Shown in pieces: positions 5,901-13,825 of a stretch of DNA of 13,860 nt (position 1 is its first letter; each line of letters opens with the position of its first letter). Below the pieces are notes generated by a model. The model saw only the letters and a list, made by a program, of their open reading frames with translations. It did not search any database and had not been told where the DNA came from. The position numbers and the translations under genes were made by a program. The stretch comes from TWA4 sp051879195 (GTDB lineage Bacteria; Bacillota; Clostridia; Lachnospirales; Lachnospiraceae): NCBI GenBank assembly GCA_051879195.1, contig JBJELO010000106.1, forward strand, positions 1 to 13,860, in the 5' to 3' direction.

Positions 5901-6887
5901 TTACAGCAGATGCTTTCTGAGTTCAGCGCCGTCTGCGGGGCTCAGGTATGCCGGCGCAATGTCGAATACGGTTTTGCAGCCGGTCTGTCCTTCTTTGCTT
6001 AAACGGTATGCGGCTCTGGCGTAGGCTACCAGTACGGAAGAGGTGAATTCCGGGTTGGAATCCAGCTTCAGGCTGTATTCGATCACATGGCTGTTTTCAT
6101 CGTTCCAGCCTGTTTTTCCGGTACGGATGACAAATCCGCCGTGAGGGATGCCTGCGTGGTCGCGCTGCAGTTCTTCCTCACTGATAAAATGTACAGTGGT
6201 ATCGTAATCCGCAAAGTAGTTGGGCATGGTGACGATGGCTTCTTCGATGGCTTTCAGGTCAGCGCCTTCTTCTGCAACGACAAAGCATTCTCTGGTGTGC
6301 TTCTGTCTTGTGGTCAGTTCGGGATTGGAACCGCTTCTGACTGCTTCCAGCGCACTTTCAACGGGAATAGTATACTGCCTTGCATCTTTCACTCCGGGAA
6401 TCCGGCGGATGGCGTCGGAGTGTCCCTGGCTCACACCTTTTCCCCAGAAGGTGTAATCGCTGCCTCCGGGAAGAATGGCGTTGGCATAAAGACGGTTCAG
6501 GGAGAACATACCCGGATCCCAGCCTACGGAAATGATTCCTACATGCCCGTTGGCTTTTGCGGCCTGATCGACAGCATCGAAATGTTCCGGGATTTTTGCA
6601 TGGGTGTCAAAACTGTCGATTACATTGAAATATTTTGCCATTTCGGGAGTCTGTACGGGAAGATCGGTTGCACTTCCTCCGCAGAGAATCATCACATCAA
6701 TTTCATCCTTCATGGCAGGTGCATCGTTTACGGAACATACTCTGGCGCTTTCCGTCAGGATCTTCAGAGATCCGGGATCTCTTCTGGTAAATACCGCAGC
6801 CAGTTCGGTATCGGGATTGTGTCTGATTGCACATTCCACACCTTTGCCCAGATTTCCGTATCCTAAAATACCAATTCTGATTGTCAT
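5901..6887 (-). CDS. ddh: meso-diaminopimelate dehydrogenase
   Basis: The enzyme makes meso-2,6-diaminopimelate from tetrahydrodipicolinate, ammonia and NADPH in one step, bypassing the acylated or aminotransferase routes to lysine and peptidoglycan. The 328-aa length matches the family (about 326). Seen are the Rossmann motif GILGYGNLGKGVE (6-18), CGGSATDLP, DSFDTHAKIPEHF, SVGWDPGMFSLNRL, TFWGKGVSQGHSDAIRRI and GGFVIRTGKTGWND, all characteristic of Ddh. An SD-like AGGAAAGGAAG precedes ATG 6887. It has its own promoter and stands alone, divergent from pdxST and convergent with grpB. Ddh is common in some Clostridia; taken with the rest of the window it implies a meso-DAP-type cell wall (inference). 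Confidence 0.96.
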   Translation of the reverse strand: MTIRIGILGYGNLGKGVECAIRHNPDTELAAVFTRRDPGSLKILTESARVCSVNDAPAMKDEIDVMILCGGSATDLPVQTPEMAKYFNVIDSFDTHAKIPEHFDAVDQAAKANGHVGIISVGWDPGMFSLNRLYANAILPGGSDYTFWGKGVSQGHSDAIRRIPGVKDARQYTIPVESALEAVRSGSNPELTTRQKHTRECFVVAEEGADLKAIEEAIVTMPNYFADYDTTVHFISEEELQRDHAGIPHGGFVIRTGKTGWNDENSHVIEYSLKLDSNPEFTSSVLVAYARAAYRLSKEGQTGCKTVFDIAPAYLSPADGAELRKHLL

Positions 6888-6930
6888 ATTAACTTCCTTT
6901 CCTGTTCACATTATGTTTGTAACAGATATT

Positions 6931-6959
6931 ATCATACTACATTCCGCCCGGAATGGCAA
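6931..6959 (-). promoter_or_regulatory. ddh promoter with palindrome in the spacer
   Basis: On the minus strand TTGCCA (6959-6954) and TATGAT (6936-6931) are 17 bases apart. The spacer holds a perfect 7-bp inverted repeat, CATTCCG and CGGAATG (6940-6955, 2-base gap). A second repeat, TGGCAA...TTGCCA (6954-6977), overlaps the -35 box. Both are plausible repressor sites; no regulator is identified. Confidence 0.6.
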
Positions 6960-7042
6960 TTATTTCAGATTTTGCCATGACAGTTTTAACTGACCCTGTA
7001 AATATTCTTTTTACTGCATCTTTTTAAGAAGCCAGTTTCCTG

Positions 7043-7048
7043 TATAAT
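7043..7048 (+). promoter_or_regulatory. Probable -10 box of pdxST
   Basis: A perfect TATAAT lies about 80 bases before pdxS. The expected -35 position (7020-7025, CTTTTT) is poor, so an activator or an upstream element may be needed. The leader from about 7055 to pdxS has no obvious hairpin or riboswitch. No MocR-type pdxR gene is in the window. Together with the ddh promoter this accounts for the 240-base gap 6888-7127. Confidence 0.5.
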
Positions 7049-7127
7049 GACACACAGAAGAAAAACATATTAAACACATAAGACAAATAGGAAAAACAGG
7101 TATTGTTTTATGGGAAAGGTTATTATT

Positions 7128-8003
7128 ATGGAAGAAAACAGATATGAATTGAATAAACAGCTGGCGCAGATGCTGAAAGGCGGCGTGATCATGGATGTTA
7201 CCACGCCGGAGCAGGCAAAGATTGCGGAAGCGGCAGGTGCATGCGCAGTTATGGCGCTGGAACGGATTCCGGCAGATATCCGTGCTGCAGGCGGTGTTTC
7301 CCGTATGAGCGATCCAAAGATGATCCGTGGAATTCAGGAAGCAGTTTCCATTCCTGTCATGGCAAAGTGCAGAATCGGCCATTTTGTGGAGGCACAGATT
7401 CTGGAGGCAATCGAGATCGATTATATTGATGAAAGTGAAGTCCTTTCACCTGCTGACGATGTATACCATATTAATAAGAAAGAATTCAAAGTTCCTTTTG
7501 TATGCGGTGCACGTGATCTGGGAGAAGCACTTCGCCGGATTGCGGAAGGTGCATCCATGATCCGTACCAAAGGCGAGCCTGGTACAGGAGATGTGGTTCA
7601 GGCTGTACGCCATATGAGAGCCATGAATTCTGAAATCCGCCGTGTGCAGAACCTGCGTGAGGATGAACTGTTTGAAGCGGCAAAACAGCTTCAGGTTCCT
7701 GTGAATCTGCTGACTTATGTTCATGAACACGGAAAACTTCCGGTTGTTAATTTTGCAGCAGGCGGTGTGGCAACACCTGCCGATGCGGCACTGATGATGC
7801 AGCTGGGTGCGGAAGGTGTCTTTGTTGGCTCCGGTATTTTCAAATCTGGAAATCCGGCCAAACGTGCGGAAGCTATTGTAAAAGCGGTGACCAATTATAC
7901 TGACGCAAAGCTTATCGCCGAACTGTCAACCGATCTCGGCGAGGCTATGGTCGGTATCAATGAGCAGGAAATCGAACTTCTCATGGCAGAGCGGGGAAAA
8001 TAA
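7128..8003 (+). CDS. pdxS: Pyridoxal 5'-phosphate synthase subunit PdxS
   Basis: PdxS builds pyridoxal 5'-phosphate from ribose 5-phosphate, glyceraldehyde 3-phosphate and ammonia delivered by PdxT; twelve PdxS and twelve PdxT form the complex. It has Asp23 in IMDV, the Schiff-base lysine Lys80 in PVMAKCRIGH, the second lysine Lys148 in RTKGEPGTGD, and GAEGVFVGSGIFKS near the phosphate site. The start at ATG 7128 gives 291 aa, the usual length, with GAAAGG eight bases upstream; the in-frame ATG 7110 has a weaker site and adds six atypical residues. pdxT follows after one base. Confidence 0.97.
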   Translation: MEENRYELNKQLAQMLKGGVIMDVTTPEQAKIAEAAGACAVMALERIPADIRAAGGVSRMSDPKMIRGIQEAVSIPVMAKCRIGHFVEAQILEAIEIDYIDESEVLSPADDVYHINKKEFKVPFVCGARDLGEALRRIAEGASMIRTKGEPGTGDVVQAVRHMRAMNSEIRRVQNLREDELFEAAKQLQVPVNLLTYVHEHGKLPVVNFAAGGVATPADAALMMQLGAEGVFVGSGIFKSGNPAKRAEAIVKAVTNYTDAKLIAELSTDLGEAMVGINEQEIELLMAERGK

Positions 8004-8004
8004 T

Positions 8005-8580
8005 ATGAGTATTACCATAGCAATACTGGCTCTGCAGGGTGCTTTTGCGGAACATGCTCATGTGCTGGACAGGCTGGGCGTAAATCATTTTGAGATCCGT
8101 CAGAGAAAGGATCTGGACCGCCGTTTTGATGCGCTGATCATACCGGGAGGTGAAAGTACCGTAATCAGCAAGCTGCTTCGGGAATCGGATATGCTGGAAA
8201 CGGTCAGGGAAAGGATTCTGAAAGGCATGCCCGTTTTCGGAACATGTGCCGGTCTGATCCTGCTGGCCCGGGAAGTGGAAAATGACCGCAGCTGTCTTGA
8301 CACCATGAATATCCGTGTCAGAAGAAATGCCTACGGAAGGCAGCTGGGAAGCTTTTATACGGAACAGGAATTTAAAGGACTGGGTGTGATTCCCATGACA
8401 TTTATCCGGGCTCCGTATATTGCCGGGGTATGGGATGGGGCTGAGATTCTGGCCCGGGTCGACGGAAAGATTGTTGCTGCAAGGCAGGGAAATCAGCTTG
8501 TTACATCGTTTCATCCGGAACTGACGGAGAATACAAAGGTGCATCAGTATTTTCTGCACATGATAGAAACAAACAGATGA
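8005..8580 (+). CDS. pdxT: Pyridoxal 5'-phosphate synthase glutaminase subunit PdxT
   Basis: PdxT hydrolyses glutamine and channels ammonia to PdxS. It is a class-I (triad) glutamine amidotransferase: GGES at 48-51, nucleophile Cys81 in FGTCAGLILLA, and His170/Glu172 in SFHPEL. The family opening AILALQGAFAEH is intact and the 191-aa length is normal. The start ATG 8005 lies one base after the pdxS stop, with GGGGAAAA as ribosome binding site. An upstream in-frame start at 7960 would add residues overlapping pdxS and is not needed. Confidence 0.97.
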   Translation: MSITIAILALQGAFAEHAHVLDRLGVNHFEIRQRKDLDRRFDALIIPGGESTVISKLLRESDMLETVRERILKGMPVFGTCAGLILLAREVENDRSCLDTMNIRVRRNAYGRQLGSFYTEQEFKGLGVIPMTFIRAPYIAGVWDGAEILARVDGKIVAARQGNQLVTSFHPELTENTKVHQYFLHMIETNR

Positions 8581-8647
8581 CAGGAAAAATGGATAACAGT
8601 TTTAAATAAATACAGAGGTTCGTTAATGAATCTGTAAAAAATATTAA

Positions 8648-8693
8648 AAAAAAGCGATAACTTATTAAATTTAAATAAGTTATCGTTTTTTTT
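8648..8693 (+). terminator. Terminator after pdxST
   Basis: CGATAACTTATT (8655-8666) and AATAAGTTATCG (8674-8685) form a perfect 12-bp stem with a 7-base loop, preceded by an A-run and followed by eight T (8686-8693). The symmetry allows function in both directions. It separates pdxST from the c-di-AMP operon, whose -10 box starts 13 bases later. Confidence 0.9.
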
Positions 8694-8702
8694 ATCTATT
8701 CA

Positions 8703-8711
8703 TGTTATAAT
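8703..8711 (+). promoter_or_regulatory. Extended -10 promoter of the cdaA operon
   Basis: TGTTATAAT combines a perfect TATAAT (8706-8711) with the TGn extended -10 element. The -35 position falls in the terminator T-run and is poor, as is usual for extended -10 promoters. Transcription would start near 8718, about 36 bases before the first gene. Confidence 0.65.
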
Positions 8712-8753
8712 ACAAAATGGATTATTGAATATAGAGAGAAGGGGGGATGGAAG

Positions 8754-9161
8754 ATGATAAACAACGATAAGGTCAGGCTTATGACAAAGATTCAGCTGTT
8801 CGAGAATCATGAAAAAGATGCGCTGAAAGCAAACCGCTTTTATCAGAGGGATTATCTGGGACTTCATCTGATTCGGTCTCTGCTGGCGTATGTGGTACTG
8901 TTTGTACTGGTTCTGGCGGTGATATTTCTGTATAACTGGGAGGAACTGCTGACCGGCATAGATCTGACGGCGCTGATACATGCCGGAAAGTGGATTATAT
9001 TAAGCTTTTTTCTGTTGTTGATTCCTTCCATGATTGCATCGTATATTGTGTACTGGTTTCAGTATCGTGGGTACAGAAAAAAAATAAGAGAATATGTTAT
9101 GAATTTAAAACAGCTGAATATGTATTATAAAGAGAAGAATAATCAGACAGCTGCAAAGTAA
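8754..9161 (+). CDS. Small two-helix membrane protein upstream of cdaA
   Basis: I do not recognise a named family. The 135-aa protein has a charged N-terminal stretch (1-40, KIQLFENHEKDALKANRFYQRDY), two membrane helices at about 42-61 and 80-102, and a basic Lys/Tyr-rich C-terminal tail, so both ends probably lie in the cytoplasm. AGAAGGGGGG precedes ATG 8754. It is first in a five-gene run with the diadenylate cyclase; the next gene, also a membrane protein, starts 21 bases after its stop. The arrangement suggests a membrane complex with CdaA or its neighbour, but no function can be read from the sequence. Confidence 0.8.
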   Translation: MINNDKVRLMTKIQLFENHEKDALKANRFYQRDYLGLHLIRSLLAYVVLFVLVLAVIFLYNWEELLTGIDLTALIHAGKWIILSFFLLLIPSMIASYIVYWFQYRGYRKKIREYVMNLKQLNMYYKEKNNQTAAK

Positions 9162-9182
9162 GTAAGAAAGGCAGGATTTACT

Positions 9183-10172
9183 GTGGAATCTCCAATTACA
9201 GCAATTTATGAGTTCAGAGAAAAAATGAGGCAGATATATGCCAGACATTCGTGGCCAATCCGGACGCTGCTGAAGTTTGCGGCAGCTTTTCTGATGCTGA
9301 CATCTATCAATCAGATGGCCGGGTACATGACTTTGCTGGTTTCATTACCGGCTACGATTGTGATTGCAGCAGTCTGCTGTGTGCTTCCCTGGGGGATGAT
9401 CACAGGAATTATGTGTGTGCTCCTGCTGATGCATTTTATGGAAGTATCATTTATTGTGGCTCTGGTGGCTTTGATCATTATGATCAGTATGGTGCTGATC
9501 AATCTTATTTTTTCACCGGGCTGGCAGTCGGCAGTATTTTTTGTACCGGCACTGTTTTTCCTTAAAATTCCCTTTTTGATTCCGCTGGTTCTGGGGCTGC
9601 TTGCTCCGGTTTCGTCACTGGTCCCCATGGTATTCGGTATTGTGCTGTATTACCTGATGGATTATGTCAGCAGCACAGCCGGTGTACTGGCCGATGCGAC
9701 GGAAGCGGCCGGGATGTCGGCGCGCTTTATTCAGCTGATTGACGGCCTGAAGGATAATCGTTCCTTAATAATCGTAGCTGCGGCATTTTCGATTACACTT
9801 GTGATGGTTTACGTGATTCGGCGGCTGTCTATTGACTATGCGTGGGCGATTGCTGTTGCGGCCGGCGTTGTGACCAATCTGGTTCTGGTGACTTTCGGTG
9901 TATCTTCCGTGGCTGAATCTGACCCGACAGCCATGACAGCATCATTTGTGATCATCAGTTCCATTGTATCCGGTCTGATTGCTTTTGTACTGCAGTTCAT
10001 GTTTTTTGCGGTTGATTACAAGCGTACGGATTATGCTCAGTTTGAAGATGATGAATACTATTACTATGTGAAAGTGGTTCCCAAAGTAAGGGTTGCTGAA
10101 AAAGATTATGATAAGATAAATATCCTGGGAGAGGATACAGGAAAAGACGGCGGGGAGCAGATATCCGAATAA
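9183..10172 (+). CDS. Polytopic membrane protein of unknown function, GTG start
   Basis: A 329-aa integral membrane protein with roughly eight or nine hydrophobic segments between residues 29 and 277, a more polar loop at about 162-194 (DATEAAGMSARFIQLIDGLKDN when read across it), and an acidic, Tyr-rich cytoplasmic tail (EDDEYYYYVKVVPKVRVAEKDYDKINILGED, here cited in part). No transport signature is recognised. The GTG start at 9183 is supported by AGGCAGGA about seven bases upstream. It lies 21 bases after the small membrane protein and 28 bases before cdaA, and may anchor or regulate the cyclase, or act in envelope processes. That role is inference from position. Confidence 0.82.
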   Translation: MESPITAIYEFREKMRQIYARHSWPIRTLLKFAAAFLMLTSINQMAGYMTLLVSLPATIVIAAVCCVLPWGMITGIMCVLLLMHFMEVSFIVALVALIIMISMVLINLIFSPGWQSAVFFVPALFFLKIPFLIPLVLGLLAPVSSLVPMVFGIVLYYLMDYVSSTAGVLADATEAAGMSARFIQLIDGLKDNRSLIIVAAAFSITLVMVYVIRRLSIDYAWAIAVAAGVVTNLVLVTFGVSSVAESDPTAMTASFVIISSIVSGLIAFVLQFMFFAVDYKRTDYAQFEDDEYYYYVKVVPKVRVAEKDYDKINILGEDTGKDGGEQISE

Positions 10173-10200
10173 TGTTTCCCGATAAAGAAAGTGTGGGAGC

Positions 10201-11097
10201 ATGCGGTTTATAGCAGAATTTATTTATAATCGCTTTAATGTGATGATTCCGTATATCCGGTTCATTGATATACTGCAGATTCTTCTGCTTACAATAGTTT
10301 TATATAATGTGATTCTGTGGCTGAGGAATACCAAGGCATGGAATCTGTTAAAAGGTATTATTATTTTACTGCTGTTTTACGTTGTTGCGGCTGTACTGAA
10401 TATGACTGTAATCGTATGGCTGGTCAATAATTGTCTGAGTGTGGTGATCATGGTTTTCGTGATAGTGTTTCAGCCTGAATTCCGTCAGGCACTGGAGCGG
10501 CTGGGAAGCAATATGGGCAGCGGGAACGGGAGCAGTTTTTTATCCCGTCTGCTCCCAATCGATATCGGCAGCCATGATGAAGAGAACCAGTTTACCAAGC
10601 AGACGGTCATGGAGATTCTGAATGCCGTATTTGCCATGGCTTCCGTTAAGACCGGTGCGCTGATTGTTATCCAGAATACCATGCCCATCGTGCATTATGT
10701 GCAGCGCTGGGGAACGGATATTGATGCCATTGTGGGAAGTGAGCTGCTGATCAATATTTTTGAGAAGGATACTCCTCTCCATGACGGGGCTGTTGTGATT
10801 ATCGGGAACCGTATCGCTTCCGCCAAGTGTTTTCTTCCGCTGAATGAGATGGAGGGAATCAGTTCAAGACTGGGTACAAGGCATCACGCAGCGGCAGGTA
10901 TCAGTGAGATTACAGACAGTGTGACCGTCATTGTTTCCGAACAGACGGGAAGGGTTTCTGTAGCGCGGGATGGCAGGATCAAGACCAATCTGGACCGCAA
11001 GAGTCTGGAAAAGGAACTGCTGACCCTGTGCAGAGATGAGAATACACAGTCTTCTGCGAAGAGCGTCTGGAAAAGGAACAGACAGAAACAACAATAG
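10201..11097 (+). CDS. cdaA: Diadenylate cyclase CdaA
   Basis: CdaA makes cyclic di-AMP from two ATP; this second messenger controls potassium and osmolyte transport and wall homeostasis. Three N-terminal membrane helices (about 23-90) are followed by the QPEFRQALERLG linker and the DisA_N cyclase domain: GALIVI (152-157), SELLINIF (180-187), LHDGAVVI with the DGA motif at 195-197, and LGTRHHAAAGISE. The second catalytic motif, normally RHR, reads Arg227-His228-His229, and the Glu usually following GALIVI is Gln158. The 298-aa length fits, with a longer polar C-terminal tail. Start ATG 10201 has GGGAG unusually close; a start at ATG 10243 is less likely as it would trim the first region. cdaR follows after 10 bases. 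Confidence 0.94.
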   Translation: MRFIAEFIYNRFNVMIPYIRFIDILQILLLTIVLYNVILWLRNTKAWNLLKGIIILLLFYVVAAVLNMTVIVWLVNNCLSVVIMVFVIVFQPEFRQALERLGSNMGSGNGSSFLSRLLPIDIGSHDEENQFTKQTVMEILNAVFAMASVKTGALIVIQNTMPIVHYVQRWGTDIDAIVGSELLINIFEKDTPLHDGAVVIIGNRIASAKCFLPLNEMEGISSRLGTRHHAAAGISEITDSVTVIVSEQTGRVSVARDGRIKTNLDRKSLEKELLTLCRDENTQSSAKSVWKRNRQKQQ

Positions 11098-11107
11098 GAG
11101 GCTTTAG

Positions 11108-12361
11108 ATGTCCAAAAAAATGACAGGCAAATGGGTATTGCTGATTGTTGCGTTTATCGTGTCCTGTCTCATATGGTATATGGTAATTACAAATGATGAT
11201 CCCCGTGTTAATATATCGCTTGGCAATATTGAAGTGGAACTTGTGAATGGCGATGAGCTGCATGAGAAAGGGCTGGCATATTATGTGGAAGAGAATGCTT
11301 CAATCGGGGTGCGTGTCAATGTTGTTCAGGAAAGAGGCTGGCTGGTGAAAGCCGATGATATTCGTCTTACAGCGGATTTGTCCGGTGTGACGGAAGAAAG
11401 AACTGTGATTCCGGTAAAATCAAAAGTGGTTGGCAATCAGTCGATTATCGGCAATAATTATAAGCTGTCGGCCGGCAGTATTACTGTGCGGACGGAAAAG
11501 CTGGTCGAAAAGGCAGTCCCTGTCGTGATTCAGACAGAGGGTGATCCGGAGGATGATTGTGTTGCCGGACCCTGCGTACCGGATGATGAGACAGTGACGG
11601 TGCGTGTACCGGAATCTGTGTATGATCTGGTGGATTCTGCCGGTGCCGTAGTGGATATCAGCGGAAGAACTGCCGATTATGAGGGAGAAGTGAAACTTTT
11701 GTTTTATGATGAAAACGGTAAGGAGATTGATTGCGAAGAACAGCAGATTCTGCCGGAAAAAGACAAAATCAGTGTAAAAATTTCCATTGGTGTTACGAAA
11801 AAGATTGAGATTGCCTCTCTTTCGGGAACCGGCGTATGCAGCGAGGGATATCGCTGTACCGGTATTGAAGCGGATAAACAGTCTGTTACGGTGATCGGGC
11901 CGGAAGAGGTTCTGGGTTCGCTGGAGACAGTTTCCGTACCTGCGGCGCAGATCAATCTGGATGGCAGGACAGAATCGTTTGAGGTGGCGGTCAGTCTGAA
12001 TGACTGTCTGCCGGAAAGTGTAACCGTATTCGAACCGGAAGAGAACAGTATGCAGATTTCCGTGACCATTGAAAAGCTGGAAAAGAAGACATTTACCATA
12101 TCTTCTTCCAATATACAGATTAAAAATCTTTCCGCATCCTTGAAGGCAGTCATCCGTTCTGAACAGATTTCCGTGGTGATTCAGGCGCTTCCTGAGGAAC
12201 TGGAGAAACTGGAAACAGACCAGATTCAGCTTGCTCTGAATCTGAGCGGATTGCGAGAGGGCACCTATCAGGTGGAAGCGGATTATTCCCTCAGCGGTAC
12301 AGAAGGGGAATATGAGATTGTTTCTTTAGAGAAAGCTACAGTTATCATATCCGGTCCCTGA
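11108..12361 (+). CDS. cdaR: CdaR, YbbR-domain regulator of CdaA
   Basis: CdaR is a membrane-anchored extracytoplasmic protein that binds CdaA and modulates cyclase activity. A short basic N-terminus and one membrane helix (about 8-27) are followed by DPRV and about 385 residues of strand-rich sequence made of YbbR repeats (roughly 35-130, 133-230, 230-330 and 330-417), each ending in an ISV or ITV strand. The SD AGGAGG overlaps the TAG stop of cdaA, implying coupled translation. Predicted topology places the repeats outside the membrane. The 417-aa length is within the family range. Confidence 0.93.
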   Translation: MSKKMTGKWVLLIVAFIVSCLIWYMVITNDDPRVNISLGNIEVELVNGDELHEKGLAYYVEENASIGVRVNVVQERGWLVKADDIRLTADLSGVTEERTVIPVKSKVVGNQSIIGNNYKLSAGSITVRTEKLVEKAVPVVIQTEGDPEDDCVAGPCVPDDETVTVRVPESVYDLVDSAGAVVDISGRTADYEGEVKLLFYDENGKEIDCEEQQILPEKDKISVKISIGVTKKIEIASLSGTGVCSEGYRCTGIEADKQSVTVIGPEEVLGSLETVSVPAAQINLDGRTESFEVAVSLNDCLPESVTVFEPEENSMQISVTIEKLEKKTFTISSSNIQIKNLSASLKAVIRSEQISVVIQALPEELEKLETDQIQLALNLSGLREGTYQVEADYSLSGTEGEYEIVSLEKATVIISGP

Positions 12362-12424
12362 ATGCAGCAGGGATCGGATACAGAGAAGTAAACACGCAGA
12401 GTAATGGACAGGGAGGAAAAACAG

Positions 12425-13789
12425 ATGCTGAGCGGTATGGGTGTGGCCGGACATATTGTAATGGGTACAGTAATCCGGCTTGAGAGTGAGCAGCTTGCAG
12501 ACATGGGAAAGTATCTGGAAAATACGGATGAAAAAAGTATTCTGATAACACCGGAACTTTCGGTTAAGGATGTTATCAGGCTGGGAGATTATCCGGTCGT
12601 TGGTTTTGTGACGGAAAAAGGCGGTTTCAATTCCCATCTTGCAATTCTGGCACGAAAGATGGAACTTACGGCAGTGATCGGAGTCCCGGGGTGTATGGAT
12701 TTTATCGACAGCGGAGATACGGTACTTCTGGATGGAATCAAAGGAGATCTGGTAGTGAATCCCAGAAGCAGCACAATCGAACATTATATGAAAATCAAAC
12801 AGAAGCTGGAGAATGACCAGAGTCGGATCAATTCCTATGCAGATATGGAGACGATGACTCTGGATGGATATAAACTGGCCCTGATGGGCAATGTTGACGA
12901 TGTGGAGGATGTGGAACGTGTCGTCCAGAGCGGCGGGGAAGGTGTGGGTCTGTTCCGTACGGAGAATCTGTTTGCCAGAAGGGAGAATCTTCCCACAGAG
13001 GATGAACAGTTTGAAATCTATGTACAGGCTGCAAAAACCATGGGAGGTAAGACCATCGTGGTCAGAACTCTGGATGCAGGCGGAGATCACCGGATTCCCT
13101 ATCTGGAACAGGAAAAGGAAGAGAATCCTTTTCTTGGATGCAGAGGCATTCGTTTCAGTCTGAAACGGCCCGATATTTTCAAGACACAGTGTCGTGCCGT
13201 TCTGCGTGCCAGTGCCTATGGCAGATTCAGGATTATTCTGCCCATGCTGTGTTCTCTGGCAGAATTCCGCAGGGCGAAAAATGTTATCTCACTGATTAAG
13301 GAAGAACTGGATACGCTGGAGATTCCCTATGATAAAGACATCCAGCTGGGGGTCATGGTGGAGACACCGGCAGCTGCATGGATGGCGGATATGTTTGCCA
13401 GAGAGGCGGATTTTATCAGTATCGGTACCAATGATCTGACGCAGTACACGGTTGCGGCGGACAGAGGCAATAAGCAGATCGCCTATCTGTATTCCAATTA
13501 TCACCCTGCTGTACTGCGGAGCATCCGATATACGATTCAGTGCTGTAAAAAAGAAGGAATTACGGTATCCATCTGCGGTGAGGCAGCCAGTGACAGCAGA
13601 CTTCTCCCGCTGTTTCTGTTGTTTGGGGTGGATGAACTCAGCGTAAGTCCGTCTCTGATTCTGAAAACACGCCGGCAGATCAACGAACTGAACCGCGAAA
13701 AACTGAGAGGGCTTCTGGAGGCCCTGGACAATCTGGGAAGCATTGAGGAGACAGAAAGCTGTATTGATGCTTTTTTGGCGTTATCATAA
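12425..13789 (+). CDS. PTS enzyme I-like PEP phosphotransferase lacking the HPr-binding subdomain
   Basis: This 454-aa protein resembles enzyme I of the phosphotransferase system, which moves phosphate from PEP to HPr. It starts with the first EI strand (SGMGVAGHIVMGT), then passes directly to the swivelling phospho-His domain with His71 in KGGFNSHLAILAR and to the PEP-binding barrel. Conserved active-site residues are Arg178 (FRTE), Arg214 (RTLD), Glu313 (VETPAAA), Asn336/Asp337 (GTNDL), Arg347 (AADR) and Cys384 (CGEAASD). Usual EI is about 570 aa; the missing 120 residues are the helical HPr-docking subdomain, so HPr is unlikely to be its partner. The usual Thr two before the His is Asn. 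Start 12425 has GGGAGG eight bases upstream; ATG 12404 has none. It lies 63 bases after cdaR. Its acceptor is unknown; PEP/pyruvate sensing for the cyclase is conceivable. Confidence 0.9.
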   Translation: MLSGMGVAGHIVMGTVIRLESEQLADMGKYLENTDEKSILITPELSVKDVIRLGDYPVVGFVTEKGGFNSHLAILARKMELTAVIGVPGCMDFIDSGDTVLLDGIKGDLVVNPRSSTIEHYMKIKQKLENDQSRINSYADMETMTLDGYKLALMGNVDDVEDVERVVQSGGEGVGLFRTENLFARRENLPTEDEQFEIYVQAAKTMGGKTIVVRTLDAGGDHRIPYLEQEKEENPFLGCRGIRFSLKRPDIFKTQCRAVLRASAYGRFRIILPMLCSLAEFRRAKNVISLIKEELDTLEIPYDKDIQLGVMVETPAAAWMADMFAREADFISIGTNDLTQYTVAADRGNKQIAYLYSNYHPAVLRSIRYTIQCCKKEGITVSICGEAASDSRLLPLFLLFGVDELSVSPSLILKTRRQINELNREKLRGLLEALDNLGSIEETESCIDAFLALS

Positions 13790-13796
13790 AAAGATA

Positions 13797-13825
13797 TTGG
13801 CAAGCAGTTATATTTATGCTATAAT
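13797..13825 (+). promoter_or_regulatory. Promoter for the next unit at the right edge
   Basis: TTGGCA (13797-13802) and TATAAT (13820-13825) are 17 bases apart, with TGC before the -10 box (extended -10). A repeat, ATTGCA...TGCAAT (13831-13855), lies at the expected transcription start and could be an operator. No terminator is visible between the enzyme I-like gene (stop at 13789) and this promoter. The gene it serves lies outside the window. Confidence 0.7.

Noticed and set aside
6087..6866. 259-codon plus-strand frame opposite ddh
   Set aside because: Fully antisense to ddh, whose motifs are clear along its whole length; composition is atypical for a protein.
8590..8640. Imperfect hairpin ACAGA...TCTGT after pdxT
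   Set aside because: It has a bulge and no T-run on the plus strand; the perfect terminator 20 bases downstream explains termination.
12326..13090. 254-codon minus-strand frame opposite the enzyme I-like gene
   Set aside because: Antisense to conserved EI catalytic blocks; no recognisable domain.
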